From contig LZRV01000029.1 in the NCBI GenBank assembly GCA_002159065.1, positions 1 to 39,926 of the forward strand: DNA of 39,926 nucleotides. The letters run 5' to 3'. This DNA comes from Paenibacillaceae bacterium ZCTH02-B3. Lineage in GTDB: Bacteria; Bacillota; Bacilli; Paenibacillales; Paenibacillaceae. Positions 22,230 to 32,317 of this stretch are shown in pieces; within the stretch, counting starts at the first letter, position 1; every line of letters begins with the position of its first letter. Below the pieces are notes generated by a model. It searched no databases, was not told the DNA's origin, and saw only the letters and a program-made list of their open reading frames with translations. Made by a program: the position numbers and the translations under genes.

Positions 22230-23468
22230 CTACTCTTCATACCTGCGCATGACGATGGTCGCGTTGTGCCCGCCGAATCCGAACGAATTGGAAATCCCCG
22301 TGCGGATGTTCGCCGGACGCGCCTTGTTCGGCACATAGTCCAGATCGCAGTCCGGATCCGGGTATTCCAGGTTGATGGTGGGCGGCAGCATGCCGTCCCG
22401 GATGGCAAGGGCGAGGATGATCGCTTCCACGCCGCCCGCCGCGCCAAGCAGATGCCCGGTCATCGATTTGGTGGAACTGACCGCCAGCTTGTACGCGTGG
22501 TCGCCGAAGGTTCTCTTGATCGCCTCCGTCTCCGACTTGTCCCCGGTCGGCGTGGAGGTGCCGTGGGCGTTGATGTAACCGATGTCTTCCGGCGCGACGC
22601 CGGCGTCCTGGAGAGCCCGCTTCATGCAACGGGCCGCGCCGTCGGGATCGGGATCGGTGATGTGGAACGCGTCGGCGCTCATGCCGTACCCGATTACTTC
22701 CGCGTAGATGCGGGCGCCGCGTTTCTTCGCGTGTTCCAGTTCCTCCAGCACGAGCACGCCGGCCCCTTCGCCCATCACGAACCCGTCGCGCTGCGCGTCA
22801 AAGGGTCGGCTGGCTTTCTCCGGCTCGTCGTTGCGGGTGCTCATGGCGCGCATCGCGCAGAAACCGGCCATGCCGATGGGGCGGATGGCCGCTTCCGCGC
22901 CGCCGCAAATCATCACGTCCGCGTCGCCCCGCTGGATGATCCGGAACGATTCGCCGATGGAGTGGGTGCCCGTCGCGCACGCCGTGACCGCCGTCGTGTT
23001 CGGCCCCTTGGCGCCGTACAGGATGGAAATCTGGCCGCTGGCCATGTTGGCGATCATCATCGGAATGAAAAAAGGACTGACGCGGCGGGGACCCTTCTCC
23101 ATCAGGATCTTGTACTGCTCTTCCCAACTGCCGAGGCCGCCGATGCCGGAGCCGACGATGACGCCCGTCCGTTCGGGATCGGCGTTCTCGCCGATGCGGA
23201 TGCCGGCGTCCCTGAGGGCCATCCCGCCGGCCGCCACGCCGAACTGGACGAAACGGTCCATGCGGCGGGCTTCCTTTTTGTCGATGTAGTTTTCCGGCTG
23301 CCAGTCCTTGATCTCCGCGGCGATCCGCGTGGGATATTCGGACGTGTCGAACGACTCGATCCGGCTTAATCCCGATTTTCCGTCCAGCAAATTTTTCCAG
23401 AACGTTTCCAGATCGGTGCCCAGAGACGAGACAACCCCCATCCCCGTCACCACGATGCGGCGTTTCAA
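22230..23468 (-). CDS. fabF: 3-oxoacyl-[acyl-carrier-protein] synthase II
   Basis: This 412-residue condensing enzyme elongates acyl-ACP with malonyl-ACP. The catalytic triad is visible: Cys in [11 protein letters not shown], His in [11 protein letters not shown] and His in [13 protein letters not shown]. The TTG at 23468 is preferred because GAGGTG lies 9 bases upstream and the protein then begins [16 protein letters not shown] like its family; a GTG four codons upstream sits on the ribosome site. It follows acpP and belongs to the FapR-linked lipid cluster. Confidence 0.95.
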   Translation of the reverse strand: MKRRIVVTGMGVVSSLGTDLETFWKNLLDGKSGLSRIESFDTSEYPTRIAAEIKDWQPENYIDKKEARRMDRFVQFGVAAGGMALRDAGIRIGENADPERTGVIVGSGIGGLGSWEEQYKILMEKGPRRVSPFFIPMMIANMASGQISILYGAKGPNTTAVTACATGTHSIGESFRIIQRGDADVMICGGAEAAIRPIGMAGFCAMRAMSTRNDEPEKASRPFDAQRDGFVMGEGAGVLVLEELEHAKKRGARIYAEVIGYGMSADAFHITDPDPDGAARCMKRALQDAGVAPEDIGYINAHGTSTPTGDKSETEAIKRTFGDHAYKLAVSSTKSMTGHLLGAAGGVEAIILALAIRDGMLPPTINLEYPDPDCDLDYVPNKARPANIRTGISNSFGFGGHNATIVMRRYEE

Positions 23469-23548
23469 AACGGAAATCACCTCGGGCTTGCAAAAGCGTT
23501 CCCCGCGCGGCAGGGTGCGCCCCGCGAAGAACGCCGCCGAATGTGGAG

Positions 23549-23573
23549 AAGTCCCGTCGCGCGAACGGGACTT
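23549..23573 (-). repeat. Stem-loop between acpP and fabF
   Basis: A perfect 9-bp stem (23549-23557 with 23565-23573) begins 11 bases after the acpP stop. There is no T run after it, so it probably protects the abundant acpP message from 3' decay rather than ending transcription. Confidence 0.5.
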
Positions 23574-23583
23574 GGAAGAAAAA

Positions 23584-23817
23584 TCACGAGCGAGATTCTA
23601 TGTATTGAACCACTTCTCCCACGGTCGTGATTTTCTCTGCATCTTCATCGGAAATTTCCAGGTCGAATTCGTCTTCCAGTTCCATGACAAGCTCGACCAC
23701 GTCGAGCGAGTCGGCTCCCAGGTCGTCTTTGAAGGATGCTTCGGGGGTCACTTCCGATTCCTCGACGCCGAGGCGTTCGACGATGATGCGTTTCACGCGC
23801 TCAAATACATCGGACAT
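23584..23817 (-). CDS. acpP: Acyl carrier protein
   Basis: This 77-residue acidic protein carries growing acyl chains on a phosphopantetheine arm attached to the Ser of the [13 protein letters not shown] motif (about residue 37). Length and fold are standard. The frame is open upstream, but GGAGGTG 6 bases before the ATG at 23817 fixes the start. It lies between fabG and fabF as in most Firmicutes. Confidence 0.97.
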   Translation of the reverse strand: MSDVFERVKRIIVERLGVEESEVTPEASFKDDLGADSLDVVELVMELEDEFDLEISDEDAEKITTVGEVVQYIESRS

Positions 23818-23923
23818 CCGGTTCACCTCCCTTAAGGTATTATACGGGAAACCCGGACAAATTGCCATGCCTGCCTGCGCGTTCCGCGCGACTTTTCGCG
23901 CGCCGGGGCGGCCGCACGGCCGG

Positions 23924-24676
23924 TCACATGTACAGCCCGCCGTCCACATGCAGCGTCTGGCCGGTCATGTAGGACGACGCGTCGGAAGCCAGGAACACCA
24001 CCGCCTGGGCGACTTCCTCCGGCTTTCCGATCCGCCCCAGGGGAATGTCCCGGAGCAGTTTTTCCTTCCACTCGGGAGCGAGTTTCTCCGTCATGTCCGT
24101 GGCAATGAAGCCGGGCGCCACCGCGTTCACCGTGATGCCGCGGGAAGCCAGTTCGCGGGCGGCGGTTTTGGTCAGGCCGATGATCCCGGCCTTGGCCGCC
24201 GCGTAATTGGCCTGGCCCGCGTTGCCCATCGTGCCGACGACGGAAGAAATGTTGATGATGCGCCCGTACCGCTGCTTCATCATCGGACGGACGACCGCCT
24301 TGATGCCGTTGAAGACGCCCTTCAGGTTGGTTTCGATCACGCTGTCGAACTCGTCTTCTTTCATGCGCATAATTAAATTGTCTCGGGTAATCCCCGCGTT
24401 ATTCACCAGAATGTCCAATTTGCCAAACGCATCCAGCATCCGTTGGACCATCGCCTCGAATTCGTCCGGCTTGCCGACGTCCGCCTTGAGCAGGAGCGCC
24501 CGCCGGCCGAGCGCCGTGATCGCCCCCACCGTCTCGACCGCCGCCGCTTCGTTGCCGGCGTAGTTCACGCCGACGTCCGCGCCCGCTTCGGCCAGGGCGA
24601 CGGCGATGGCGCGCCCGATGCCCCGCGAGGCGCCGGTGACCAGAGCGGTCTTGCCGGTCAGATCCCACTTGGCCAA
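23924..24676 (-). CDS. fabG: 3-oxoacyl-[acyl-carrier-protein] reductase
   Basis: This 250-residue short-chain dehydrogenase performs the first reduction of the fatty acid cycle with NADPH. It has TGASRGIG near residue 12, NNAGITRDN, the catalytic Ser (ISSVVG) and YAAAKAG (Tyr/Lys pair), and the C-terminal [15 protein letters not shown] typical of FabG. The start is TTG at 24676 behind GGAAGGGGG; no ATG is suitably placed and the upstream in-frame sequence is unlike the family. Confidence 0.95.
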   Translation of the reverse strand: MAKWDLTGKTALVTGASRGIGRAIAVALAEAGADVGVNYAGNEAAAVETVGAITALGRRALLLKADVGKPDEFEAMVQRMLDAFGKLDILVNNAGITRDNLIMRMKEDEFDSVIETNLKGVFNGIKAVVRPMMKQRYGRIINISSVVGTMGNAGQANYAAAKAGIIGLTKTAARELASRGITVNAVAPGFIATDMTEKLAPEWKEKLLRDIPLGRIGKPEEVAQAVVFLASDASSYMTGQTLHVDGGLYM

Positions 24677-24756
24677 GGTAACACCCCCTTCCGCATTCTT
24701 TTTTCGCCGAAAATGCGCCGCGATGCCGCCACCGGGCTTAAAATCCCGTCCGGCCT

Positions 24757-25689
24757 TCACGCCGGATCAAACGACCGCACCGCTTCCGCGTTGTTCACGG
24801 ACACGACGCGCACGGACCGGTCGATCTTCCGGATGAGACCGGCCAGCACCGTGCCCGGCCCGATTTCCACGAAGGTGTCGACTCCTTCCGCAAGGAGCCG
24901 GCGCACGCAATCTTCCCACAGCACCGGAGAGACGACCTGCTCCGCCAGCAGAGCCGGCCACCGGTCGCCCCGCGTTTCCGGACGGGCGTCCACGTTGGCC
25001 ACCACGGGCACGTCCGCGTCGCGGAACCGGACGGCGGCGAGTTCTGCAGCCAGCTTCTCGGCGGCGGGCTTCATGAGGGAGCAATGGAAAGGCCCGCTCA
25101 CCTCCAGGGGCACGACGCGGCGCGCGCCCGCTTCCCCGCCCCGCCTGACCACTTCGCCCACGCCTTCGGAAGTGCCGGAGACGACGATTTGCCCGGGACA
25201 GTTCACGTTGGCCAGCTCCACCAGCCCGACGGTCGCCGACACGTCCCGGCAAAGCGCCTCCAGCGCCTCCCGTTCCGCGCCGAGCACCGCCGCCATCGTC
25301 CCGCGTCCCGCCGGGACCGCTTCCTCCATCAGCTCGCCGCGGCGCCGCACCAGGCGGACGGCGTCCTCAAACGCCAGCACGCCCGCGGCCACCAGGGCGC
25401 TGTATTCCCCCAGGCTGTGGCCGGCGACGAAATCCGGGCGCACGGCGCTCCGTTCGCGAAGCGCTTCCAGAAGCGCCACGCTGACGGTGAGCAGCGCCGG
25501 CTGCGTGTTCGCCGTCAGGCGCAGTTGGTCCTCCGGCCCCTCGAAGATGATCTCCGACAGGCGAAAGCCCAGCAGCTCGTCCGCCAGATCGATCACCCGG
25601 CGCGACGATTCAAACGCCTCGCAGACGTCCCGCCCCATGCCCACTTCCTGGGCTCCCTGTCCGGGAAAAACGAAAGCCGTCTTGCCCAC
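24757..25689 (-). CDS. fabD: Malonyl-CoA:ACP transacylase
   Basis: This 310-residue enzyme loads malonate on ACP. It has the N-terminal [14 protein letters not shown], the nucleophile elbow [10 protein letters not shown] (Ser near residue 92), the Arg-containing [10 protein letters not shown] and the C-terminal [13 protein letters not shown] two codons upstream is almost on the AAGGGTGG site, so the GTG at 25689 with 7-base spacing is preferred and gives the usual [11 protein letters not shown] start. Confidence 0.94.
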   Translation of the reverse strand: MGKTAFVFPGQGAQEVGMGRDVCEAFESSRRVIDLADELLGFRLSEIIFEGPEDQLRLTANTQPALLTVSVALLEALRERSAVRPDFVAGHSLGEYSALVAAGVLAFEDAVRLVRRRGELMEEAVPAGRGTMAAVLGAEREALEALCRDVSATVGLVELANVNCPGQIVVSGTSEGVGEVVRRGGEAGARRVVPLEVSGPFHCSLMKPAAEKLAAELAAVRFRDADVPVVANVDARPETRGDRWPALLAEQVVSPVLWEDCVRRLLAEGVDTFVEIGPGTVLAGLIRKIDRSVRVVSVNNAEAVRSFDPA

Positions 25690-25725
25690 GCGCAATCCAC
25701 CCTTCGGTTATCTTTATTTAAAAGA

Positions 25726-26712
25726 TCACCAGATGAGCACGGACGCTCCCCAAGTCAGTCCGCCTCCGAATCCGACAAGCACGAGGCGGTCGCCTTCGCG
25801 CACCCGTCCATCTTCCACCGCTTCCGCCAGCGCCACGGGAATCGAGGCCGCGGAAATGTTGCCGTAGCGGTCCACGTTGACGACGCACTTTTCTTCCGGC
25901 AGTCCCAGCCGTTCCAACGCCGACTGGATGATGCGGATGTTGGCCTGGTGCGGGATGAGGAGGTCGATGTCCTCCTTCGTCAGGCCGGCCTTGTGCAAGG
26001 CTTCCTCGGCGGCGTTGCCCATGACCCGCACGGCGAACTTGAACACTTCCCGGCCGTTCATCTTCATGAAATGCAACCTTTGGGCCACCGATTCCGCCGA
26101 CGCGGGAATCCGGGAACCGCCCCCGGGAAGTTTCAGCAGTTCGCCCCCGGAACCGTCCGCCCCCAGCACGAAGGAGCGGAATCCCCTCCCCGCGGGCACG
26201 GGCCCGAGCACGGCCGCCCCCGCGCCGTCCCCGAACAGGATGCAGGTGTTGCGGTCGCTGTAGTCCGTGACGCGGGACAGGCATTCGGCGCCGATCACGA
26301 GGGCGTTTCGGTACATGCCGGCGGCGATCATGCCGGAAGCGCTGGCCAGGGCGTAAATAAAACCGGAACAGGCCGCGGACACGTCGAACGCCGCCGCGTT
26401 CCGGGCTCCCAGCCGGTCCTGGACGAGACAGGCGGTGGAGGGGAAAAACATGTCCGGCGTAATCGTGGCCACAATGATGAGGTCCACCTCTTCCGCGGCG
26501 ACGCCGGCCGCGTCAAGCGCGCGGACGGCCGCCGCGCAGGCCAGGTCGGAGGTGGCCTCGTGCGGAGCGGCGATGCGCCGTTCCCGGATGCCGGTGCGGG
26601 TCACGATCCATTCGTCGCTCGTATCCACCATCTGTTCCAGATCGCGGTTGGTGAGCCGGCGTTCCGGCGAATACCGGCCGACTCCCAGAATGCCTACGGA
26701 TAATTCCTTCAT
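25726..26712 (-). CDS. fabH: 3-oxoacyl-[acyl-carrier-protein] synthase III
   Basis: This 328-residue enzyme starts fatty acid synthesis by condensing an acyl-CoA primer with malonyl-ACP. The catalytic Cys (SAACSGF, about residue 112), His (PHQANIRI) and Asn (YGNISAASIP) are present, as is the TSDEWIVTRTGIRERR substrate-binding segment. The ATG at 26712 lies 10 bases after the plsX stop, in the same transcript. Confidence 0.96.
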   Translation of the reverse strand: MKELSVGILGVGRYSPERRLTNRDLEQMVDTSDEWIVTRTGIRERRIAAPHEATSDLACAAAVRALDAAGVAAEEVDLIIVATITPDMFFPSTACLVQDRLGARNAAAFDVSAACSGFIYALASASGMIAAGMYRNALVIGAECLSRVTDYSDRNTCILFGDGAGAAVLGPVPAGRGFRSFVLGADGSGGELLKLPGGGSRIPASAESVAQRLHFMKMNGREVFKFAVRVMGNAAEEALHKAGLTKEDIDLLIPHQANIRIIQSALERLGLPEEKCVVNVDRYGNISAASIPVALAEAVEDGRVREGDRLVLVGFGGGLTWGASVLIW

Positions 26713-26722
26713 TTGACGATGC

Positions 26723-27715
26723 TCACCCGCCCGTGCCGAATTCGCCGCCCAACGCCTCCCGCAATCCGTTCCGGATCGCGTCGCGGGCGTTGCGAATGGC
26801 GTTTTTGACCGCCCGGGCGCCGGACGACCCGTGGCTTTTGAACACCAGGCCGTTGACGCCCAGCAGCGGAGCTCCGTTGTATTCCTCGTCATTCAGTTTG
26901 TTTCTCACCTTGCGAAACGCGGGGCGCAACATCAGGGCGGCCAGCCTGTTCTTCACCGACGCGTTCAGCTCTTCCCGCAGCATGCGGATGAAAACGCTTA
27001 CCGCCCCTTCCATGGCTTTGAGCAGGATATTGCCGTTGAAGCCGTCGCACACCAGCACGTCGCAGTTGCGAAGCAACACGTCGCGCGCTTCCACGTTGCC
27101 CACAAAGTGGATCGGCGCCTTCTCCAGCAGGGCGTACGCCGCCTTGGCGAGTTCGTTGCCCTTGCCCGGCTCCGTGCCGACGTTGAGCAGCCCCACCCGG
27201 GGACGGGAGATGCCGTGCACTTTTTCCCGGTAAATGGTTCCCATGATCGCGTATTGAAGGAGATGCTCGGGCTTGGCGTCCATGTTGGCGCCCAGATCGA
27301 GGGCCAGTACGCCCACGTCGTCCAGGGAAGGCAACATGGGCGCAAGTCCCGGACGGTCGATTCCCGGCAGACGCCCGACCACCAGCAGGCCGGTGGCCAT
27401 CAGCGCGCCTGTGTTGCCGGAGGAAACCATCGCGTCGGCGGCGCCTTCCTTCACGAGACGGCCGGCGACGACCATGGAGGAGTCCGGCTTGCGCCGGACC
27501 GCGCGGACCGGTTCCTCATCGGCGGCGATGATTTCCTTCGCGTCCACGATGCGCAGGTTGCCGGGCACATTGTCCCCCAGCCGGCCGCGAAGCAGATCGG
27601 CGGGACCCGTCAGGATGATCTCGGTGTCGGGCCATTCCCGCGCCGCAGCCAACGAAGCTTCCAGGTTGACATCCGGCGCATGATCGCCCCCCATGGCGTC
27701 AATGGCGATCCGCAA
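26723..27715 (-). CDS. plsX: Phosphate acyltransferase PlsX
   Basis: This 330-residue enzyme makes acyl-phosphate from acyl-ACP for phospholipid synthesis. It starts RIAIDAMGGDHAPD and contains the conserved SSGNTGALMA, DLGANMDAKPEHL and CDGFNGNILLKAMEG stretches. The TTG start at 27715 is supported by GGAGG 7 bases upstream. Its start overlaps the end of fapR by 17 bases, so the two are translationally coupled. Confidence 0.96.
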   Translation of the reverse strand: MRIAIDAMGGDHAPDVNLEASLAAAREWPDTEIILTGPADLLRGRLGDNVPGNLRIVDAKEIIAADEEPVRAVRRKPDSSMVVAGRLVKEGAADAMVSSGNTGALMATGLLVVGRLPGIDRPGLAPMLPSLDDVGVLALDLGANMDAKPEHLLQYAIMGTIYREKVHGISRPRVGLLNVGTEPGKGNELAKAAYALLEKAPIHFVGNVEARDVLLRNCDVLVCDGFNGNILLKAMEGAVSVFIRMLREELNASVKNRLAALMLRPAFRKVRNKLNDEEYNGAPLLGVNGLVFKSHGSSGARAVKNAIRNARDAIRNGLREALGGEFGTGG

Positions 27716-28352
27716 AGCTGTTTCCTCCTTCCCGCTTCGTTCCGCCGGCGCGATAAATGACAAATCGGCCCATAAAAACTTTCTCTTCGCCCACGTAGGT
27801 GGTGACATCCACCCGGACCCGCTGGCCGCCGCCGTTTCCGCGGGGCCGGACCACCGCCTTGGCGATGCACTTCTCCCCCAGCCGGACCGGGCGGATGAAG
27901 CGGATCACCGCCGACGCGGTCAGGGCCACCTCGGCGTCGATGACCGCCACCGCCAGCGAATTGGCCTGCGCGAAAATGTGGTGTCCGCGGGCGATGCCGG
28001 TGCGGGAAAACACGTGCTCGCCCCGGATTTCGAACAGGGAAATGCCGCTTTTGTCCAGCTGCAGGTCGACGATCTCGCCAATGACCTCGTGGAGCGGCAG
28101 CGACCGGATCTGGTCGAACGATCGCTCCGCCATCATTTTGATCCGTTCGCGGAGTTCGGGAATGGCCAGTTCCATCCGGTCGAGCCGGATCGTCTGGATG
28201 CTGACCTTCAGAAGGCGGGTCAGTTCCCGGTCGGTGTAAAACGGATTTTCGTCCAACAGTTGCAGCAGCTTCTGGTGCCGTTCCCGTTTGGATAGCCGTT
28301 CGATGCCCGCCCACCGCCTTTCGGTGCCGGCCGGCCGGCACTTCTTTGTCAT
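27699..28352 (-). CDS. fapR: Fatty acid biosynthesis transcriptional regulator FapR
   Basis: This 217-residue repressor senses malonyl-CoA and controls lipid synthesis genes in Firmicutes. The N-terminal DeoR-like helix-turn-helix covers residues ~20-60 (FYTDRELTRLLKVSIQTIRLDR). A linker helix and a hot-dog-fold effector domain (LFEIRGEHVFSRTGIARGHHIFAQANSLA...) follow. The C-terminal ~15 residues after VIYRAG are extra and overlap plsX. A FapR operator lies directly upstream, so the operon is probably autoregulated. The ATG at 28352 was chosen because the family homology starts shortly after it. Confidence 0.95.
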   Translation of the reverse strand: MTKKCRPAGTERRWAGIERLSKRERHQKLLQLLDENPFYTDRELTRLLKVSIQTIRLDRMELAIPELRERIKMMAERSFDQIRSLPLHEVIGEIVDLQLDKSGISLFEIRGEHVFSRTGIARGHHIFAQANSLAVAVIDAEVALTASAVIRFIRPVRLGEKCIAKAVVRPRGNGGGQRVRVDVTTYVGEEKVFMGRFVIYRAGGTKREGGNSFADRH

Positions 28353-28360
28353 GTCGATCC

Positions 28361-28378
28361 TAATACCTGGTACCAAAA
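28361..28378. promoter_or_regulatory. fapR: FapR operator
   Basis: TAATACCTGGTACCAAAA is a good match to the FapR box, a palindrome around a GTACC/GGTAC-type core. It lies between the -10 box and the fapR start codon, where a bound repressor would block transcription until malonyl-CoA rises. Confidence 0.8.
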
Positions 28379-28381
28379 TCG

Positions 28382-28410
28382 AGTATAAAGAAAAACGCGC
28401 CGGTACGCAA
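28382..28410 (-). promoter_or_regulatory. Promoter of the fapR-plsX-fabHDG-acpP-fabF operon
   Basis: TATACT (28382-28387) is preceded at 17 bases by the weak -35 TTGCGT (28405-28410). The FapR operator follows within 4 bases. The -35 lies in the loop of the rpmF terminator. Confidence 0.6.
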
Positions 28411-28424
28411 TGTCGCCGGACGCG
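28387..28424 (-). terminator. Terminator of the yceD-rpmF transcript
   Basis: On the minus strand CGCG-T-CCGG (28424-28416) pairs with CCGGCGCG (28403-28396) with one bulged T and a 12-base loop, followed by TTTTTCTTT. It overlaps the fapR promoter, so the two transcripts are separated in very little space. Confidence 0.65.
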
Positions 28425-28435
28425 CCGCGTCGCGC

Positions 28436-28609
28436 TTATGAACGGATCACTTCGCGGGATTTGTAGGTGCCGCACACCTTGCAGACATGATGGGCCAGCT
28501 TCAGCTCGCCGCAATGGTCGCACCGGATCATGCCGGGAACGGCCAGCTTGTAATGGGTGCGGCGTTTGTTCTTGCGGGCCTTGGACGTTTTCCTGAACGG
28601 TACCGCCAT
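28436..28609 (-). CDS. rpmF: Ribosomal protein bL32
   Basis: This 57-residue protein starts [17 protein letters not shown] and reads through the typical [10 protein letters not shown] segment. It has a zinc-ribbon with CDHC (30/33) and CKVC (43/46), so this is the Cys4, zinc-binding form of bL32. A full AAGGAGG ribosome site lies just before the ATG. It follows yceD by 30 bases, the order found in most bacteria. Confidence 0.97.
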   Translation of the reverse strand: MAVPFRKTSKARKNKRRTHYKLAVPGMIRCDHCGELKLAHHVCKVCGTYKSREVIRS

Positions 28610-28639
28610 GTTCCCACCTCCTTATCCGATGAGGGAAGG

Positions 28640-29167
28640 TCAATGATCTTCTTGTTGGCCGCCGTCGAGCAGCTTGCGAAGCGCCTCGAGACGCGGATCG
28701 ATCCGTTCCCTTCGGCAGCCGCACTCGCGCTCGTTCAGGTTTTGCCCGCATTCGGGACAAAGCCCCCGGCACGCCTCGTCGCACAGCGGAGCCAGCGGAA
28801 GATGAAGGAGCAGTTCGCTTTCCAGGTATGGCCGCAGCTCCAGCCGGGACCCGGAAAACGGCACGATGTCGGCGTCCTCTTCCTTGTCCTCCCGGCCTTC
28901 CGGCACCGGCTTGAATGTCTCCGCGTACGGGATGTCGTAGGTTTCCTCGAGCGGCGTCAGACAGCGGGAGCAGGCGAGGCGGATCCTGCCGGTCAGCCGG
29001 CCGCTCACCTCGATGAGGCCGCCCGCCGGACGCGCCGTGAGTTCCGCCTCCATCGGACCGACGGGTTCGGCACCTCGCATGCCGGCAAGCAGCGGGACGA
29101 CATCAAGGGATTCCCGCAAACGCACGGGCTCTCCCCTCGCCAGCAGACTCTGCACTTCCAGCTGCAT
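28640..29167 (-). CDS. yceD: DUF177 family protein YceD
   Basis: This 175-residue protein of the YceD/DUF177 family is almost always encoded before rpmF. It has the conserved LACSRCLTPLEE motif near residue 66 and a C-terminal Cys cluster (CDEACRGLCPECGQNLNE plus CGC) likely to bind zinc. In other organisms the family is linked to 23S rRNA accumulation and ribosome assembly. The ATG at 29167 follows GAGTGATC; the promoter lies about 30 bases upstream. Confidence 0.93.
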   Translation of the reverse strand: MQLEVQSLLARGEPVRLRESLDVVPLLAGMRGAEPVGPMEAELTARPAGGLIEVSGRLTGRIRLACSRCLTPLEETYDIPYAETFKPVPEGREDKEEDADIVPFSGSRLELRPYLESELLLHLPLAPLCDEACRGLCPECGQNLNERECGCRRERIDPRLEALRKLLDGGQQEDH

Positions 29168-29194
29168 CCGCGATCACTCCAAACAAACAAAGTC

Positions 29195-29224
29195 ATTATA
29201 TCGGTGCAACTTCATTTCTGTCAA
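29195..29224 (-). promoter_or_regulatory. Strong vegetative promoter of yceD-rpmF
   Basis: A perfect TTGACA (29219-29224) and a perfect TATAAT (29195-29200) are separated by 18 bases. This is the best sigma-A promoter in the window and suits a ribosomal protein gene. Confidence 0.85.
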
Positions 29225-29446
29225 CCTGAAGCGCCCGCTTGCCACGATGTCCTTCCGGCGAGTCTCCCTGCCGACGCGTCCGTCCGCACCCCGCCATGCG
29301 CCCGCCGATGCGCCCGCTCCCGCCCGGGTCCCCTGCGGATGGTCTAACCTCGTCCGCATTCGCGTAAACGTGTAGTGGACACGCCGGCCGGGGCATTTCC
29401 GTGGCCTTTGCGCTCCTGTCGGCACGCGCGCACGGAGGGGATTGGC

Positions 29447-30733
29447 GTGGACGCATCCGAAAGCCGCCGTCGGTCGCTCATGGGCACGCTTCTGCCGGGC
29501 ACGGGCGCCCTGGTCTTCGCCCTCGGCATCGTGCGTTCGCCGGACGATGCGGTACGGGCGTCCCTGGCGGGGCTGGATTTGTGGTGGAATGTGGTTTTTC
29601 CGGGACTGCTTCCGCCGCTGGTGCTGGCGGAACTGCTCGCGGCCTTCGGCGCGCTGCGCGCCCTGGGCATGCTGCTGGAATCGGTCGCCGGCCCCCTGTT
29701 CCGCCTGCCCGGAGCCGCCGGGTGGGCCGTCGCCGTCGGCTGGGCGGGAGGCATTCCGGCCGGAGCGAGAGAAACCGCGCGGCTGGCGGAAAAAGGGCTG
29801 ATCGGCCGCCGCGAGGCGGAAACGGTCCTGCTGGTGGCGCACATGCCCAACCTGTTTCTGGTGGTGCTCATCGTCGGCGCCGGCTTCCTGCATTCGCCCC
29901 GGCTCGGCTGGGCGATGGCCGGAGGTCTGTGGCTGTCGGCGGTCCTGGCCGGCTGGCTCTGGAGCCGCTTCGCCGGAGAGCGCGGCCGCATCGCCGCCGC
30001 GACGGCGCAAGGAAGGCACGCCCAGCCACCGGGCGACGCCGGAACGCCCCTTTGGCGGCGCGTCTGGCGGACGATGCGGGAAGCCAGGGAAGCGGACGGA
30101 CGGCCGCTGGGCAAGGTCCTGGCGGATGGCGTGGCGGACAGCGTCCTCTTGCTTTTTGCCGTCGGCGGACTGATGATCATGAGCGCCGTGGCCGTAAACC
30201 TCCTCCGGCAGACGCTGCCCGGAACCGACGCGTGGGCGCTGGTGCCCGGCGTCGTGGACATGCATCTGGGCGCTTACGAAAACAGCCGGTCCCCGCTCCT
30301 GGCCTCATCCCCGGAACGCCTGGCGGCGCTGATGGCCGCATTGCTTGCCTGGAGCGGGATGAGCGGGCTGCTGCAGGCGCGGGCCGCTTACGGGACGGCG
30401 GAGCCATTCCCCTGGGGCGCCTTCCTCGCCGGACGGCTGCTTCACGCGGCGCTGGCCTTTCTGTGCACGTATCCCCTGGCCGGCTTGCTTGCCGGACCCG
30501 ATCCCGCCGTGCCGCACTCCGCATGGAAGGCCGCCGCGGCGGCCCATCCCCGGGAAGCGGGAAGCGGCTGGCTTCTGGCGGGAGAGACGGCCCTGGCCCT
30601 GCTGGGCTGCCTGGCGGCGTTTGCGCTTCTGTCCCTGCTGGCCGCGGTGATCCGTCCGAAACCGCCGGCCGCCTCGAAAAATGCGGACAAGGGACTCCGC
30701 CCGCCTTCGGGAGCCCGCCGGGCGGACGGATGA
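29447..30733 (+). CDS. ylbJ: Sporulation integral membrane protein YlbJ
   Basis: This 428-residue polytopic membrane protein belongs to the YlbJ family, whose Bacillus member is a mother-cell gene needed for proper spore coat or cortex formation. It has about 8 hydrophobic segments with Gate-type motifs such as LDLWWNVVFPGLLPPLVLAE, VGWAGGIPAGARETARL and VVDMHLGAYE. GGAGGGG 6 bases before the GTG at 29447 fixes the start; the frame is open but unlike the family upstream. It is the only housekeeping gene here on the plus strand. Its presence supports a spore-forming host. A 7-bp hairpin (30723-30740) spans its stop codon. Confidence 0.9.
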   Translation: MDASESRRRSLMGTLLPGTGALVFALGIVRSPDDAVRASLAGLDLWWNVVFPGLLPPLVLAELLAAFGALRALGMLLESVAGPLFRLPGAAGWAVAVGWAGGIPAGARETARLAEKGLIGRREAETVLLVAHMPNLFLVVLIVGAGFLHSPRLGWAMAGGLWLSAVLAGWLWSRFAGERGRIAAATAQGRHAQPPGDAGTPLWRRVWRTMREAREADGRPLGKVLADGVADSVLLLFAVGGLMIMSAVAVNLLRQTLPGTDAWALVPGVVDMHLGAYENSRSPLLASSPERLAALMAALLAWSGMSGLLQARAAYGTAEPFPWGAFLAGRLLHAALAFLCTYPLAGLLAGPDPAVPHSAWKAAAAAHPREAGSGWLLAGETALALLGCLAAFALLSLLAAVIRPKPPAASKNADKGLRPPSGARRADG

Positions 30734-30763
30734 CCGTCCGCGCGGGACCGCTGCCGCCGGTTT

Positions 30764-31893
<1,130 letters not shown>

Positions 31894-32028
31894 GCCACTC
31901 TCCCCCGCCGGTCGGCGCTCGCGCCGACGCGTTTTCAGCAAGTTAATCATACCCCAAGGCGCGCATCCGGACAATTTTTTTTGGGCGGACATGTATAATT
32001 TGCGCCCATGCGGACAGAATGGATAATG

Positions 32029-32136
32029 CCGGCGCCGGAAAGGGCGCCGGGGACAACCGCGGAGAAGACTTACGTTTCCCCATAAGCTCTTCGTCCGGTT
32101 TCTCCTCTCCCTGATAGCGCCGCCGAAAAGGCGGCG
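32029..32136 (-). ncRNA. Structured leader RNA candidate upstream of rsmD (ylbH-leader-like)
   Basis: On the minus strand three helices occur in order. A CGCCGCC/GGCGGCG hairpin (32136-32118) comes first. A central element GAAGA-G-CTTA...TAAG-TCTTC (32092-32064) has one bulged G, a 10-base purine-rich loop, and is closed by AACCG/CGGTT. A CCGGCGCC/GGCGCCGG hairpin (32050-32029) comes last. GGAGAA (32105-32100) could alternatively pair with TTCTCC (32066-32061), opening the central helix. A conserved RNA of unknown function called the ylbH leader is known upstream of this gene in Bacillus; identity here is inferred from position and structure only. Confidence 0.4.
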
Positions 32137-32147
32137 TTATCATTATT

Positions 32148-32187
32148 GCCGAAAAGAAAACGACCCACCCTGCGTTTCGCTGGTGGG
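32148..32187 (-). terminator. Second terminator-like hairpin after the Lpl operon
   Basis: CCCACC and GGTGGG (32187-32182 with 32169-32164 on the minus strand) are followed by TCGTTTTCTTTT. The stem is short with a 12-base inner loop that can partly pair. It insulates the rsmD leader from upstream transcription. Confidence 0.5.
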
Positions 32188-32261
32188 CCGAATGGATTCC
32201 GTCGTCAAGAGCGGGAACCGGGGCCGGAACTGAATACGAAAGAAGGGGGATGGACAGGCGG

Positions 32262-32287
32262 GAAAAACGGACCGGAGCCTTCTCCGG
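32262..32287 (-). terminator. Terminator of the Lpl transporter operon
   Basis: On the minus strand CCGGAG-AAGG-CTCCGG forms a perfect 6-bp stem with a 4-base loop, followed by TCCGTTTTTC. It starts 31 bases after the stop codon of the last permease gene. Confidence 0.75.
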
Positions 32288-32317
32288 CGCGTGCGGGAAG
32301 AAGTTGCAGATTCCCGG

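Noticed and set aside
31994..31999. TATAAT on the plus strand as promoter of a small RNA ending at the hairpin 32118-32136
   Set aside because: No -35 at a workable distance and the helices make better sense as the rsmD leader on the other strand, though a plus-strand RNA cannot be fully excluded.
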